A stretch of 64,000 bases of DNA from Pseudidiomarina taiwanensis. GTDB taxonomy: Bacteria; Pseudomonadota; Gammaproteobacteria; Enterobacterales; Alteromonadaceae. Of the stretch, positions 17,664-27,352 are shown one piece after another (the first letter of the stretch is position 1; every line of letters starts with the position of its first letter). A program made the position numbers and the translations under genes. The stretch is taken from positions 372,001-436,000 of the forward strand of contig NZ_PIQG01000002.1 in NCBI RefSeq assembly GCF_003987435.1, in the 5' to 3' direction. Below the pieces are notes generated by a model. That model did no database searches and was not told the DNA's origin. It was given only the letters and a program-made list of their open reading frames with translations.

Positions 17664-18431
17664 ATGAATCAGTCGCAACTGTTTGACCAGTACGTTATCT
17701 ACGAGTATCCCCTCAATGAGCGGGTGCGCACATACTTGCGGCTGGAACATTTATGCCATCAATTACGGCCACACGAACCGGTTTCCGAACGCAATTATCC
17801 GCAATATTTCAGTGCCCTGTTTGCAATTATCGAACTGTGTGAGCGCAGTGACGTGCGTACCGATTTGCAAAAGGATCTCGATCGTCGGCGCCAACAACTG
17901 GTGGCGTGGCAACGTCATCCGGAAGCCAATCAAGAGCAAATCGAGGTGATGGCGGCGCAAGTCGAGCGAGCTTTAACTACACTGCAGCCGATGAGCCGTG
18001 TTGGTTCTAACCTTAAACAGGACCGCTTATTAAGCTCAATTCGCCAGCGCTTTGCGATGCCTGGTGGCACCTGTAATTTTGACCTACCGCAACTACACTA
18101 TTGGCTGCATTTGCCGCAAAGTATGCGCGACCAAAACACCCAAGCATGGTGGAATGAGTTCAAAATTTTGATTAAAGGGCTAGAGCTGGAACTCGCAATG
18201 ATTCGAGGTCGAGCGCGGTTCCAAGAAGTCGTCGCTGCACATGGTTTGCTGCAAGAGAGCACCGAGCCGCTCAGTCTCCTGCGCTTAAAAGTGCCGCACA
18301 CCTTACCGGCGTATCCAGTGGTCAGCGGCCATAAGCAGCGCTTTAATATTCGCTTTTTACACGAGTGTCCACAGGCCGGACGAGCGAGTTATGAAGAGGA
18401 TGTCACGTTTCAACTGGCGCGTTGCAGTTAA
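17664..18431 (+). CDS. zapD: Cell division factor ZapD (FtsZ-ring crosslinker)
   Basis: This 255-residue cytosolic protein starts with the family-typical FDQYVIYEYPLNERVRTYLRLEHL. It contains the alpha-helical N-terminal part and the beta-rich C-terminal half (NFDLPQLHYWLHLP, LRLKVP, NIRFLH) of the ZapD/DUF1342 family. ZapD bundles FtsZ filaments. It follows coaE by 17 bases. In E. coli the small yacG gene comes next; here it is absent and the gene meets mutT tail-to-tail, the two stop codons overlapping within the palindrome TTAA at 18428-18431. Confidence 0.94.
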   Translation: MNQSQLFDQYVIYEYPLNERVRTYLRLEHLCHQLRPHEPVSERNYPQYFSALFAIIELCERSDVRTDLQKDLDRRRQQLVAWQRHPEANQEQIEVMAAQVERALTTLQPMSRVGSNLKQDRLLSSIRQRFAMPGGTCNFDLPQLHYWLHLPQSMRDQNTQAWWNEFKILIKGLELELAMIRGRARFQEVVAAHGLLQESTEPLSLLRLKVPHTLPAYPVVSGHKQRFNIRFLHECPQAGRASYEEDVTFQLARCS

Positions 18432-18832
18432 ATCTGACCTTGCGTTAAGCAATCGATAATGGCTTGGTTGGCGGCTGGAAACGGATAGGCATCTAGTTCA
18501 TGTTTAGCCACCCAGCACCACTCTTGTCCTTCGCGCTGCTTTACCTCGCCGCTAAACGATGTCACTTGCCATACATCCAAACGCACGCGTTTATCACCAT
18601 AATCGTGCTCAATCACGGTTAACGGTAACGCTTGCTCAACGGCAATGTTGCATTCTTCTTGGAGTTCGCGCTGTAGCGCCGCGAGGACGGTTTCACCCGC
18701 TTCGACCTTACCGCCGGGGAATTCCCACTTACCACCTTGATGCAGATGCGCATGGCGGCGACTAATAAAGACCGCACCGTCGCTATTGAGGATCACCCCA
18801 ACAGCGACGTGAATGGGTTTAGATTTTGCCAT
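18428..18832 (-). CDS. mutT: Nudix hydrolase MutT (8-oxo-dGTP diphosphatase)
   Basis: This 134-residue Nudix protein sanitises oxidised nucleotide pools. The Nudix box is [20 protein letters not shown] followed by ECNI; the metal-binding REL-x-EE glutamates are intact, while the usual Gly near the end (EEVGI in E. coli) is Asn. I chose ATG 18832 ([15 protein letters not shown]), which matches the family N-terminus; a longer in-frame frame from 18877 would reach into secA. It overlaps the secA stop by 14 bases and is co-transcribed with secA, as in E. coli. Activity on 8-oxo-dGTP is inferred from context and similarity. Confidence 0.93.
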   Translation of the reverse strand: MAKSKPIHVAVGVILNSDGAVFISRRHAHLHQGGKWEFPGGKVEAGETVLAALQRELQEECNIAVEQALPLTVIEHDYGDKRVRLDVWQVTSFSGEVKQREGQEWCWVAKHELDAYPFPAANQAIIDCLTQGQI

Positions 18833-21527
18833 GGCACTGTTTGAATTTCTTACCTGAACCGCACGGGCATGGGTCATTCCGACCTACTTTGGGCATCGCT
18901 GCTTGACCACTCGCGGCGGGGCTGTCCGAACCACTGGTGCTGGCGCCTTCATGCTGCAGTTGTTGGCGTTGGGCTTGCATAGCCGCTTGCTCACGACGCT
19001 TCGCCTCAACCGCTTCAACATCTTCCTCGGCACGCACGCGGACCTTGCTCAAAATGGTGACCACTTCGAGTTTCAAGGCTTCAAGCATATCGGCGAACAG
19101 TTCAAACGCTTCGCGCTTATATTCTTGCTTCGGATTCTTTTGTGCATAGCTGCGCAAGTGGATCCCTTGGCGCAAATGATCCATTGCGGCTAAGTGCTCT
19201 TTCCAATGTGAATCGAGGCTTTGCAACATGATCGCCTTTTCAAAGTGACGCAGCACTTCTGGACCAACTTGTTGCTCTTTGTCGGCGTAGGCTTGCTCGA
19301 GGGCCTGTGAAATCTTCTCGCGCAGGTTTTCCTCGTGCAGTTTATCGTCTTCATCTAGCCATTGCTGAATCGGCAGCGGCAAGTCGAAGTCGGCACGCAG
19401 GCGCTCTTCAAGGCCTTCGACATTCCACATTTCTTCTAGCGACTGCGGAGGAATATATTCGCTAATGACGCCATCGATAACATCGCCACGAATCGCTTTA
19501 ATCGTTTCGGACACGTCGCCTTCATCGAGCAGTTCATTGCGCTGCTCGTACACAACTTTACGTTGGTCGTTGGCGACATCATCGTACTCAAGCAATTGCT
19601 TACGAATATCGAAGTTACGCCCTTCAACTTTACGTTGCGCATTTTCAATCGCACGCGTCACCCATGGGTGCTCAATGGCTTCACCTGGTTTCATCCCAAG
19701 GCGCTTCATCATGCTCGCCATGCGATCTGATGCGAAGATCCGCATCAGGCTATCATCAAGCGACAGATAAAAGCGCGATGAACCTGGGTCACCCTGACGT
19801 CCTGAACGGCCGCGGAGCTGGTTATCGATACGACGTGACTCGTGGCGCTCGGTACCAATAATATGTAAACCACCGGCCTCGAGGACTTGGTCATGGCGTT
19901 GCTGCCATGCTTGTTTTACTTTTTCGATTTGCTCTGGGCTTGGATCTTTTAATTGCTCAAGCTCAGTTTGCAAGTTCCCACCAAGCACAATATCCGTGCC
20001 TCGGCCGGCCATGTTGGTAGCGATTGTCACCGTACCCGGTAAACCGGCTTGCGCGACAATATCAGCTTCTTTGGCGTGGAACTTGGCGTTGAGAACGTTA
20101 TGTGGGATTTTCTTTTTCTTCAGTAACTTCGACAATAGCTCTGAACTTTCAATCGAAATGGTACCCACCAAGACCGGTTGGCCTTTTTCTCGACAGGCTT
20201 CGATATCGGCCACGATTGCATCGTACTTCTCTTGTGCAGTCAGGTAGATCAGGTCAGCACGGTCATCGCGAATCATTGGGCGGTTGGTTGGGATCACCAC
20301 AGTCTCAAGACCGTAAATACTCTGGAATTCAAAGGCTTCGGTATCTGCGGTACCTGTCATCCCCGCTAATTTGTTGTACAAGCGGAAATAATTCTGGAAG
20401 GTGATCGAGGCCAAGGTTTGGTTTTCGTTTTGAATCGGTACCCCTTCTTTCGCTTCAATCGCTTGGTGCAGGCCTTCAGACCAGCGCCGACCTTCCATCG
20501 TCCGCCCCGTATGCTCATCAACAATCACGATTTGGTCGTCTTTGACAATATAGTCAACGTCTTTATGGAACATGTGATTGGCGCGCAAAGCAGCATTCAC
20601 ATGGTGCAGCAGGGAAATATTCGCTGCTGAATAGAGTGAGTCGTCTTCGGCGAGCATGCCGCGCTCTTTTAAAATGCTCTCGATATGTTCTTGACCATGT
20701 TCCGTCAGGTGCAGTTGCTTGGCTTTTTCATCAATGGTGAAATCGCCTTCACCGCGCTGTTCTTCGGTATCTTCTTCCGCCTGGCGCTCGAGTAGCGGCA
20801 CGATTTCATTCATTTTAATGTACATCTCAGAGCTATCTTCAGCTGCCCCTGAGATAATCAATGGCGTCCGCGCTTCATCAATCAGGATCGAGTCAACCTC
20901 ATCGACAATCGCGAAACTAAGTTTACGCTGTACCCGATCTTGTGGGCTAAACGCCATATTGTCACGCAAATAGTCAAAGCCAAACTCGTTATTGGTGCCG
21001 TAGGTAATATCAGCGGCATAGGCAGCACGCTTGTCCTGCGGGCTCATGCCGGGAATATTAAAGGCAACGGTCATGCCTAAGAATTCAAATAGCGGACGGT
21101 TGGTTTCGGCATCACGACGAGCGAGGTAATCATTCACCGTAACAATATGCACACCGTTGCCGGTTAACGCGTTTAGGTATGCCGGAAGCGTTGCCGTTAA
21201 GGTTTTCCCTTCACCGGTGCGCATCTCGGCAATCCGGTTATCATTCAAAATCATGCCGCCAATCAACTGAACATCGAAGTGGCGCATATTAAAGACCCGC
21301 TTTGAGGCCTCACGCACGGTTGCAAAGGCTTCAGGAAGCAAGGCCTCGAGTTTTTCACCTTGCTCGAGACGCGTCTTAAATTCAGTGGTCTTTTGTTTGA
21401 GTTCTGTGTCGCTTAGCGTTTCAAACTCAGGCTCGAGTTCGTTGATGCGTTGGACGTTTTTTTCCAGACCTTTGAGGATTCGATCGTTGCGGCTTCCGAA
21501 CAGTTTACGAAATAGACTTCCTAACAT
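18819..21527 (-). CDS. secA: Preprotein translocase ATPase SecA
   Basis: This 902-residue motor of the Sec pathway pushes preproteins through SecYEG. The N-terminus [16 protein letters not shown], Walker A MRTGEGKT (about residue 103), DEVD Walker B, preprotein-binding and helical scaffold regions, and the C-terminal zinc motif ([17 protein letters not shown]) for SecB binding are all present. It lies between an M23 peptidase gene upstream (36-base gap) and mutT. In enterics the arrest peptide SecM precedes secA; no such gene is seen here, so regulation must differ. Confidence 0.98.
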   Translation of the reverse strand: MLGSLFRKLFGSRNDRILKGLEKNVQRINELEPEFETLSDTELKQKTTEFKTRLEQGEKLEALLPEAFATVREASKRVFNMRHFDVQLIGGMILNDNRIAEMRTGEGKTLTATLPAYLNALTGNGVHIVTVNDYLARRDAETNRPLFEFLGMTVAFNIPGMSPQDKRAAYAADITYGTNNEFGFDYLRDNMAFSPQDRVQRKLSFAIVDEVDSILIDEARTPLIISGAAEDSSEMYIKMNEIVPLLERQAEEDTEEQRGEGDFTIDEKAKQLHLTEHGQEHIESILKERGMLAEDDSLYSAANISLLHHVNAALRANHMFHKDVDYIVKDDQIVIVDEHTGRTMEGRRWSEGLHQAIEAKEGVPIQNENQTLASITFQNYFRLYNKLAGMTGTADTEAFEFQSIYGLETVVIPTNRPMIRDDRADLIYLTAQEKYDAIVADIEACREKGQPVLVGTISIESSELLSKLLKKKKIPHNVLNAKFHAKEADIVAQAGLPGTVTIATNMAGRGTDIVLGGNLQTELEQLKDPSPEQIEKVKQAWQQRHDQVLEAGGLHIIGTERHESRRIDNQLRGRSGRQGDPGSSRFYLSLDDSLMRIFASDRMASMMKRLGMKPGEAIEHPWVTRAIENAQRKVEGRNFDIRKQLLEYDDVANDQRKVVYEQRNELLDEGDVSETIKAIRGDVIDGVISEYIPPQSLEEMWNVEGLEERLRADFDLPLPIQQWLDEDDKLHEENLREKISQALEQAYADKEQQVGPEVLRHFEKAIMLQSLDSHWKEHLAAMDHLRQGIHLRSYAQKNPKQEYKREAFELFADMLEALKLEVVTILSKVRVRAEEDVEAVEAKRREQAAMQAQRQQLQHEGASTSGSDSPAASGQAAMPKVGRNDPCPCGSGKKFKQCHGKI

Positions 21528-21563
21528 GTGATATTAAAACCTTGTAGTCGACAACTCGACACC

Positions 21564-22499
21564 CTATTCGGCGTCGCGATAAACATATTTGTGGGGATCA
21601 ATCTGGCGATTGTTCCGCAACACTTCGTAATGCACATGCGGGCCAGTTGACCTGCCGGTGCTTCCTAATAGCGCAATTTGTTGGCCGCGCGTGACGACAT
21701 CGCCCTCTGCAACGAGGAGTTCTTTACAATGGCCATAGCGGGTCTTTAAACCGCCGCCATGGTCAATTTCAATCAATTTGCCATAGCCGTAGCGCTCACC
21801 GGACCAAGTCACCACGCCGGCACCGGTCGCATAAATACCCGCACCTTCTTCGAGGCTGGCAAAATCGATCCCCTTATGCATTGCAGGCGCCCCATTAAAA
21901 GGGTCTTTGCGCACGCCATAGGGTGATGACAACCAGCCTGAGTCAATTGGACGCCCAGCAATAAAGCTCTCTGCTGAGATATGGTGATTCAACAACACAG
22001 ATTCAAGTAAGGTAAGTTGCTGCTGCTTATCAGAGAGTTGCAGTAACACTTGATCAATTTGCTCGATGACATCGCTACCGGATAGGCGCGGTGCTTCGGT
22101 AATGGCCGCTTCAGGGCCACCCATCAGCAGTGGGCTAGCTCGGTCGGCGAAATTAAATTCACCATTATCGAGTTCGGCTTCGGCGGCTAGGCGCTGGCCC
22201 AGCGCATCTAAGCGTCGCAGTTGCGCCTGCATCTCACCGATATACAAAGTCATCCCAGTCAGCTTCTTCTCGGTTTGGTCTTTGAGTTCGGCTACCGCCT
22301 GTTGCTGCGCAGCTAAGCGCACTTGCTCCGCTTGGATTTTGCTTTGCAAGGTGGCAGGGTCAAGCAGCTCTGCTTGCCAAGGCTCACTGACGGCCAAGCC
22401 CAGCAGACAAGCTAAACCCAGCAGTGACAGCATCCGCCGGCGACTGAATTGGAGCTTGAATTTTACTTTGGAGCCTCGGTAGAAGACTGTTAAACTCAT
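21564..22499 (-). CDS. M23-family (LytM) membrane-anchored peptidase
   Basis: This 311-residue protein has a basic cytosolic N-terminus, one membrane helix (MLSLLGLACLLGLAVS, about residues 23-40), a coiled-coil region (about 55-100) and a C-terminal LytM domain. The metallopeptidase ligands are intact: HKGIDFAS with H-x3-D, and the final HVH in STGRSTGPHVHYEV. It is therefore probably an active endopeptidase cutting peptidoglycan cross-bridges in the periplasm. ATG 22499 has a GAGAG ribosome site; the longer frame from 22574 would collide with the divergent dciA gene. It lies just upstream of secA on the same strand. It resembles proteins annotated as M23 peptidase at this locus in other Alteromonadales (recall). 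Confidence 0.9.
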   Translation of the reverse strand: MSLTVFYRGSKVKFKLQFSRRRMLSLLGLACLLGLAVSEPWQAELLDPATLQSKIQAEQVRLAAQQQAVAELKDQTEKKLTGMTLYIGEMQAQLRRLDALGQRLAAEAELDNGEFNFADRASPLLMGGPEAAITEAPRLSGSDVIEQIDQVLLQLSDKQQQLTLLESVLLNHHISAESFIAGRPIDSGWLSSPYGVRKDPFNGAPAMHKGIDFASLEEGAGIYATGAGVVTWSGERYGYGKLIEIDHGGGLKTRYGHCKELLVAEGDVVTRGQQIALLGSTGRSTGPHVHYEVLRNNRQIDPHKYVYRDAE

Positions 22500-22525
22500 G
22501 CAATCTCTCGTTGCTTGTGAATCGA

Positions 22526-23011
22526 ATGACGCGCCGTAAAATCCGTACAACCGAACAAGTGATCCGCACTGCACGCCTACGCCAATTTGCTGACTTTACC
22601 GAGCAGCATCGGGTCTGGCAACAGCAATTGCGTGCTTGTTTGCAAAGTCTTGGTAGCGAGCATTTACAGCAACACGCTGAAGTCCTTGCTATACGGGACC
22701 AAACCCTGCATCTGCACACCACTTCAGCGGCTGTCGCGACACGTCTTAAACAACTACAAAGCGGCATTATAACCTATTTTGCCCGTGAAGCTATGCTTCC
22801 GGTCCAGCAGCTCTCAGTGCGCACTGCGCCGAAAACTCCAGCTGTGGCAACAAGCCAGTCCGAAGCCGCACCCACCGCGGCTCAGACAAGCGCTAAAACG
22901 GCGCCGCCTGATGAACACCATGCCGCGGCACAACTGCGCGCACAAGCCGCTTTGGTTGACGAGCCACTGCGTTCACAATTGCTCGCACTCGCGGCTAAAT
23001 TTGAGCAATAA
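22526..23011 (+). CDS. dciA: DUF721/DciA-family replicative helicase loader
   Basis: This 161-residue protein has an N-terminal DUF721 (DciA) domain: a helix (ARLRQFADFTEQHRVWQQQL) followed by LQQHAEVLAIRDQTLHLHTTSAAVATRLKQLQ, where the family has a KH-like fold. The Ala/Pro/Thr-rich C-terminal tail is of low complexity. Family knowledge: DciA is the ancestral DnaB-interacting operator in bacteria lacking DnaC. The ATG at 22526 gives MTRRKIRTTEQ; GTG 22517 and TTG 22511 in frame are less likely. It faces lpxC, with a shared terminator between them. The C-terminal disordered tail is typical of the family. Confidence 0.85.
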   Translation: MTRRKIRTTEQVIRTARLRQFADFTEQHRVWQQQLRACLQSLGSEHLQQHAEVLAIRDQTLHLHTTSAAVATRLKQLQSGIITYFAREAMLPVQQLSVRTAPKTPAVATSQSEAAPTAAQTSAKTAPPDEHHAAAQLRAQAALVDEPLRSQLLALAAKFEQ

Positions 23012-23036
23012 AAAAGGCGGTTAAACCGCCTTTTTT
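23010..23036. terminator. Bidirectional terminator between dciA and lpxC
   Basis: AAAAAAGGCGGT-taa-ACCGCCTTTTTT is a perfect inverted repeat with a T-run on each strand. It directly abuts the dciA stop codon and lies 16 bases after the lpxC stop on the other strand. Confidence 0.95.
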
Positions 23037-23051
23037 GAAGTTATTCTGAAT

Positions 23052-23966
23052 TTAAACCAACGCCGGTTGCTGGAACGCGATCGGTGCTTGCGCTTGGTCA
23101 TCCTCGAAGGTGACAAATTCCCACGCTTCTTGCTGCTGCAATACGGCACGCAACAACTGGTTGTTGAGCGCATGCCCTGACTTGTACGCACGCAAGTGAC
23201 CTAAAATGCTATGACCGCACATATAGAGGTCACCCACCGCATCTAGGATCTTGTGCTTTACAAACTCGTCGTCATAGCGCAAACCTTCGGTATTCAGGAT
23301 GCGGAACTCATCCAGTACCACGGCATTATCAAAACTACCGCCTAGAGCAAGATTATTGGCGCGCAAATATTCAATATCACGCATAAAGCCAAAGGTCCGC
23401 GCTCGGCTAATTTCTTTGATAAAACTATTGCTGCTGAAGTCCATGCTCACCACTTGGTTGGTGTCGGCGATGGCTGGATGGTCAAAATCAATCGCAAAAT
23501 CAATTTTGAAGCCATCATGAGGGAGAAGCTCAGCCCATTTGTCGCCTTCTTCAACGCGAACCGGTTGCTTCAGCTTGATAAACTTTTTGGCCGCAGACTG
23601 CTCTTGGATACCCGCACTTTGGAGCAGGTAAATAAAGGGGTGCGAGCTACCATCCATGATTGGAATTTCATGGCTGTCTACTTCGACGATCAGGTTATCA
23701 ATGCCCATCGCCGCAACGGCGGCAAGCAAATGCTCGACGGTTGACACACGGACATTGTCGTCGGTGATGAGACAGGTACACATCTGGGTGTCGCCCACCA
23801 ACTCGGCTTGCGCGGGGATATCAACAGCCGGATTCAAATCGACACGACGAAACACCAGACCCGTATTTACAGGTGCCGGGCGCAGTGTGAGCTGAACCTT
23901 ATTGCCTTTATGCAAACCGACTCCGGTGCTGGCAATGGCTTGTTTTATCGTACGCTGTCTAATCAT
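23052..23966 (-). CDS. lpxC: UDP-3-O-acyl-N-acetylglucosamine deacetylase
   Basis: This 304-residue zinc enzyme performs the committed step of lipid A synthesis. Zinc ligands are His79-type in STVEHLLAA and His/Asp in [44 protein letters not shown] and the C-terminal [13 protein letters not shown] are conserved. ATG 23966 (MIRQRTIKQ) matches the E. coli N-terminus and length; an in-frame ATG at 23990 would add 8 residues. It is the last gene of the dcw cluster and has its own promoter in the 128-base gap after ftsZ. Confidence 0.97.
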   Translation of the reverse strand: MIRQRTIKQAIASTGVGLHKGNKVQLTLRPAPVNTGLVFRRVDLNPAVDIPAQAELVGDTQMCTCLITDDNVRVSTVEHLLAAVAAMGIDNLIVEVDSHEIPIMDGSSHPFIYLLQSAGIQEQSAAKKFIKLKQPVRVEEGDKWAELLPHDGFKIDFAIDFDHPAIADTNQVVSMDFSSNSFIKEISRARTFGFMRDIEYLRANNLALGGSFDNAVVLDEFRILNTEGLRYDDEFVKHKILDAVGDLYMCGHSILGHLRAYKSGHALNNQLLRAVLQQQEAWEFVTFEDDQAQAPIAFQQPALV

Positions 23967-24011
23967 CTTTTCGGTCTCTTCACCTGTCATCTGACCAGTA
24001 AAAGGCGCGAT

Positions 24012-24040
24012 AGTTTAACGAAATTGCACGTTTTAGGCAA
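24012..24040 (-). promoter_or_regulatory. Predicted lpxC promoter
   Basis: On the minus strand TTGCCT (24035-24040), exactly 17 bases, then TAAACT (24012-24017). It lies 46 bases before the chosen lpxC start in an AT-rich gap. Confidence 0.6.
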
Positions 24041-24094
24041 TTTTTTTACCGGGTTTACCTTATTTTTACGCAAGTTAGCGGCACATTCGCCGCA

Positions 24095-25297
24095 TTAATC
24101 CACTTGTCGGCGTAAAAATGCCGGAATATCCAGGTAATCCAAATCGCTTGCCGGCTTGGCTTGAGCCTTTTGCTGTGGCGCTTGATCATGTTGCTCAGCT
24201 TCTACTTCAGGCTCATCTTGCTCGGCCAGTTGCCGCGCTGTGGCGGTATTATCATAACCACCGCTGGTGCGCGGTTGTGGCTCGCGACGCGGCTGGGCTT
24301 TGGTGTTAACCAGCGAAATATCTGGCTTACGCTCAGCTCCGATACCGGTTGCCACCACAGTCACACGTAGCTCTTCAGACATTTCTGGATCGATGACGGT
24401 ACCGACAATCACAGTCGCATTTTCTGAGGCAAAGCCTTTGACTGTGCTACCAACCACATCGAATTCATCGATACTCAAATCCATACCTGCGGTAATATTG
24501 ACCAATACGCCGCGGGCACCAGAAAGATCGATGTCTTCCAACAGTGGGCTGTTAATCGCCATTTCCGCTGCTTCTTGCGCACGGTCTTCACCACGAGCGA
24601 CGCCGGTCCCCATCATTGCAGTGCCCATTTCGCGCATGACTGCTCGGACGTCGGCAAAGTCGACGTTAATCAAACCAGTGCGAGTGATTAAGTCGGCGAT
24701 CCCCTGCACGGCACCAAGTAAGACATCATTGGCCGCACCGAAGGCATCTAGCAGACTGGTTCCGCGCCCGAGAACTTTCAATAATTTCTCGTTAGGAATG
24801 GTGATTAATGAGTCAACATAGCGCGCCAGCTGAGCGATCCCTTCATCCGCAACCGCCATCCGCTTATTGCCCTCGAATGGGAACGGCTTAGTCACCACGG
24901 CGACGGTCAAAATACCCAATTCGCGCGCAACCTCAGCTACCACAGGTGCAGCACCGGTCCCGGTACCACCGCCCATGCCCGCTGCGATAAAGATCATGTC
25001 TGCACCTTCTAAATGCTTGCGGATCTCTTCGCGGGTCTCTTCTGCCGCTTGCCGACCCACTTCTGGATTGGCGCCAGCACCGAGACCTTTGGTGATGTCA
25101 TCACCAAGCTGAATAGTGATGTGTGCACCGTGATCGCGGAGCGACTGCGCATCGGTGTTAGCGGCAATAAATTGCACACCTTCAATCGATTCGCTGATCA
25201 TATGTTTGACGGCGTTACCCCCACCGCCACCGACACCGATGACTTTAATGACTGCATCGCTGTCAAAGTTGTCGATAACTTCGAATACTTCTGACAT
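24095..25297 (-). CDS. ftsZ: Cell division tubulin FtsZ
   Basis: This 400-residue GTPase forms the Z-ring. The GTP-binding tubulin signature GMGGGTGTGAAPVVAEVA is near residue 105. The catalytic T7 loop contains NVDFADVRAVM, and the N-terminal VIGVGGGGGNAVKHM is present. A variable Gln/Glu/Pro-rich linker (about 320-385) leads to the conserved C-terminal peptide DYLDIPAFLRRQ, which binds FtsA and ZipA. The start has AAAGGAGAA as ribosome site. The gene follows ftsA by 68 bases, an AT-rich gap that could hold extra promoters as in E. coli. Confidence 0.98.
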   Translation of the reverse strand: MSEVFEVIDNFDSDAVIKVIGVGGGGGNAVKHMISESIEGVQFIAANTDAQSLRDHGAHITIQLGDDITKGLGAGANPEVGRQAAEETREEIRKHLEGADMIFIAAGMGGGTGTGAAPVVAEVARELGILTVAVVTKPFPFEGNKRMAVADEGIAQLARYVDSLITIPNEKLLKVLGRGTSLLDAFGAANDVLLGAVQGIADLITRTGLINVDFADVRAVMREMGTAMMGTGVARGEDRAQEAAEMAINSPLLEDIDLSGARGVLVNITAGMDLSIDEFDVVGSTVKGFASENATVIVGTVIDPEMSEELRVTVVATGIGAERKPDISLVNTKAQPRREPQPRTSGGYDNTATARQLAEQDEPEVEAEQHDQAPQQKAQAKPASDLDYLDIPAFLRRQVD

Positions 25298-25365
25298 GTT
25301 GCTTCTCCTTTACCTGCTTATTGTACTACCCCAGATTCTTATTTTTCTATAAAAAAATTAATATC

Positions 25366-26598
25366 TTAAAACTCACCTTTGAACCAACCATGAAGGCGTT
25401 TCCAAACACCCATGACATTACCTTCGCGCGCTTCTTTCGCGCGCATCGCTAAATCTTCTTCACCAAAGCGCAACAGCCCGACTGCCGTGGCATAGGTTGG
25501 ATCTTCGACATAATCACTGAGACCTTTCATGCCCAGTGGTTCGCCTAAGCGCACTGGCATCCGGAAAATCTCTTCAGCGAATTCAATCGCACCTTCCATG
25601 CGGCCGCAGCCTCCGGTCATGACAATCCCTGCGGCGATTTGATCTTCTAAACCACTTTTCTCGATTTCTTCACGAATTAATTCAAATAATTCTTGATAGC
25701 GCGGTTCAACCACCTCGGCCAAAATATGGCGCTGCATCACCCGCGATGGCCGGCCACCGACCGAAGGCACTTCGATGTTGTCATCCTTACTGACTAAATC
25801 ACGCAGGGCACAGGCATATTTGGTTTTAATTTCTTCCGCATAAGCCAGTGGTGTGCGGAAGATCTTGGCAATATCACTGGTCACTTGGTTTCCTGCCGCC
25901 GGAATCACTGCGGTGTGGCGCAGCACACCCTCGGTGTAGATGCAGATATCAACGGTACCCGCGCCCATATCAACCAAAGCCACGCCAAGATCTTTCTCAT
26001 CTTCGGTCAATACCGAATAACTTGAAGCGAGTGCAGAGAAAATCATCCGATCCACGGCTAAACCGCAGCGCTCAACAGCTTTTTGAATATTTTTCGCCAT
26101 GTCGTTGGCGCAGGTAATAATGTGCACCTTGGCTTCCATCCGCACTCCAGACATACCAATTGGGCTTTTGATGCTTTCTTGCGAATCGATGACAAATTCC
26201 TGCGGTAACACATGCAAAATACGCCGTTCTTGTGCAATCGGTACCGACTTGGCGGCATGAATCACATTATCGACGTCATCTTGGGTTACTTCCGCTTCAT
26301 TAATCGGCACCATGCCACTTTCGTTTTGGCAGGCAATGTGACGACCCGAAATATTGATATAGGCCGAGGCAATCCGGCAGTCGGCCATCAATTCAGCCTC
26401 TTCTACCGATTTTTGGATCGATTGCACCACCAGGTTAAGATCGTTTACACCCGCCTTATCCATACCACGCGCCGTTGCTGCCCCAACACCAATAATGCTG
26501 ATGCCGCCATCGGGAATCATTTCGCCGATTAAGGTAACAATTTTGCTGGTGCCAATATCAAGACCGACGACCATATTGCGTTCTGTTGTTTTCGACAT
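25366..26598 (-). CDS. ftsA: Cell division actin-like protein FtsA
   Basis: This 410-residue actin-fold ATPase tethers FtsZ to the membrane and signals to the late divisome. N-terminal MVVGLDIGTSKIVTLIGE, the phosphate-2 region VALVDMGAGTVDICIYTEG, GIVMTGGCGRMEG, and the C-terminal amphipathic membrane helix VWKRLHGWFKGEF are visible. ATG 26598 follows an AGAGAG ribosome site; a further in-frame upstream start at 26640 would overlap ftsQ by 22 bases. It sits between ftsQ and ftsZ. Confidence 0.97.
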   Translation of the reverse strand: MSKTTERNMVVGLDIGTSKIVTLIGEMIPDGGISIIGVGAATARGMDKAGVNDLNLVVQSIQKSVEEAELMADCRIASAYINISGRHIACQNESGMVPINEAEVTQDDVDNVIHAAKSVPIAQERRILHVLPQEFVIDSQESIKSPIGMSGVRMEAKVHIITCANDMAKNIQKAVERCGLAVDRMIFSALASSYSVLTEDEKDLGVALVDMGAGTVDICIYTEGVLRHTAVIPAAGNQVTSDIAKIFRTPLAYAEEIKTKYACALRDLVSKDDNIEVPSVGGRPSRVMQRHILAEVVEPRYQELFELIREEIEKSGLEDQIAAGIVMTGGCGRMEGAIEFAEEIFRMPVRLGEPLGMKGLSDYVEDPTYATAVGLLRFGEEDLAMRAKEAREGNVMGVWKRLHGWFKGEF

Positions 26599-26618
26599 TG
26601 CTGTGCAACTCTCTTGTG

Positions 26619-27350
26619 TTATGTCTGTGGCTGACGCCAACTTACCGCAACCCCTGTGTCGTATCGCAAATCGATATATTCCACTGCGGTATCTTTATAG
26701 TCTCTAATCTCTGGGTACAAATCGATAAAGCGTTGTACCCGCTCTAGCAGCCCTTCGCGGCCTAACTTCAATTCGATGCCTGATTCGAGCACCACAGTCA
26801 CCGCAAAACGGTCGGATAACTGCAAACTACTCAAAGCAAACCCATTTAACTCTAATAATTCCAATACCTGCCGATAACTCTTAACAGTTTCTGCAACCGC
26901 ATGTTCCGGACCCGCTAAATAAGGTAGCGGCTGCTGTAGTCTCGACTTATCCGCTTCAAACACCAAGCCCTGTTCGTTGACCATGGCTTGCGGTCGTTGT
27001 TGGGCGTTCCAATGCGCCAGTGGCCGTTGCTCGCGCAAGTATACTTTTAATAAATCCGGCCACTCTTTGCGGACCGAAACGCTATACACCCATGGCATCG
27101 CCTCAAGTTGGGCACGAATCTCATCAACCTCCGCCGAAAAGAAACTGCCCAATGGCCGTTGCTGTAATTGCTCCCGCACTTCGGCAGCACTTACGTATTG
27201 CAACTCGCCCTGCACCACCAAACGCTTCAGTGGCACCTGATTGGCATCCATCGCCACATAATACAGCCACACCGCAGTCGCAATACTGCCCATGACGACA
27301 CTGATAAAAAAGCTGAAACCCAGCCAAAATTGCCAGCGTCGAGCGGCCAC
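26619..27350 (-). CDS. ftsQ: Cell division protein FtsQ
   Basis: This 243-residue bitopic inner-membrane protein has a short cytosolic N-terminus, a membrane helix at about residues 9-31 (WLGFSFFISVVMGSIATAVW) and a POTRA domain (VPLKRLVVQGELQYVSAAEV). A beta domain (residues 120-225) follows that would bind FtsB/FtsL. The start lies 2 bases after the ddl stop, and ftsA follows 20 bases later. It connects early and late divisome proteins. Length is a little shorter than the E. coli protein (276). Confidence 0.95.
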   Translation of the reverse strand: MAARRWQFWLGFSFFISVVMGSIATAVWLYYVAMDANQVPLKRLVVQGELQYVSAAEVREQLQQRPLGSFFSAEVDEIRAQLEAMPWVYSVSVRKEWPDLLKVYLREQRPLAHWNAQQRPQAMVNEQGLVFEADKSRLQQPLPYLAGPEHAVAETVKSYRQVLELLELNGFALSSLQLSDRFAVTVVLESGIELKLGREGLLERVQRFIDLYPEIRDYKDTAVEYIDLRYDTGVAVSWRQPQT

Positions 27351-27352
27351 AA

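Noticed and set aside
21528-21563. A SecM-like arrest peptide before secA
   Set aside because: The gap is 36 bases, and the upstream gene is a full M23 peptidase with no arrest motif such as FxxxxWIxxxxGIRAGP.
22500-22574. N-terminal extension of the M23 peptidase
   Set aside because: It overlaps the divergent dciA start and lacks a ribosome site; ATG 22499 has one.
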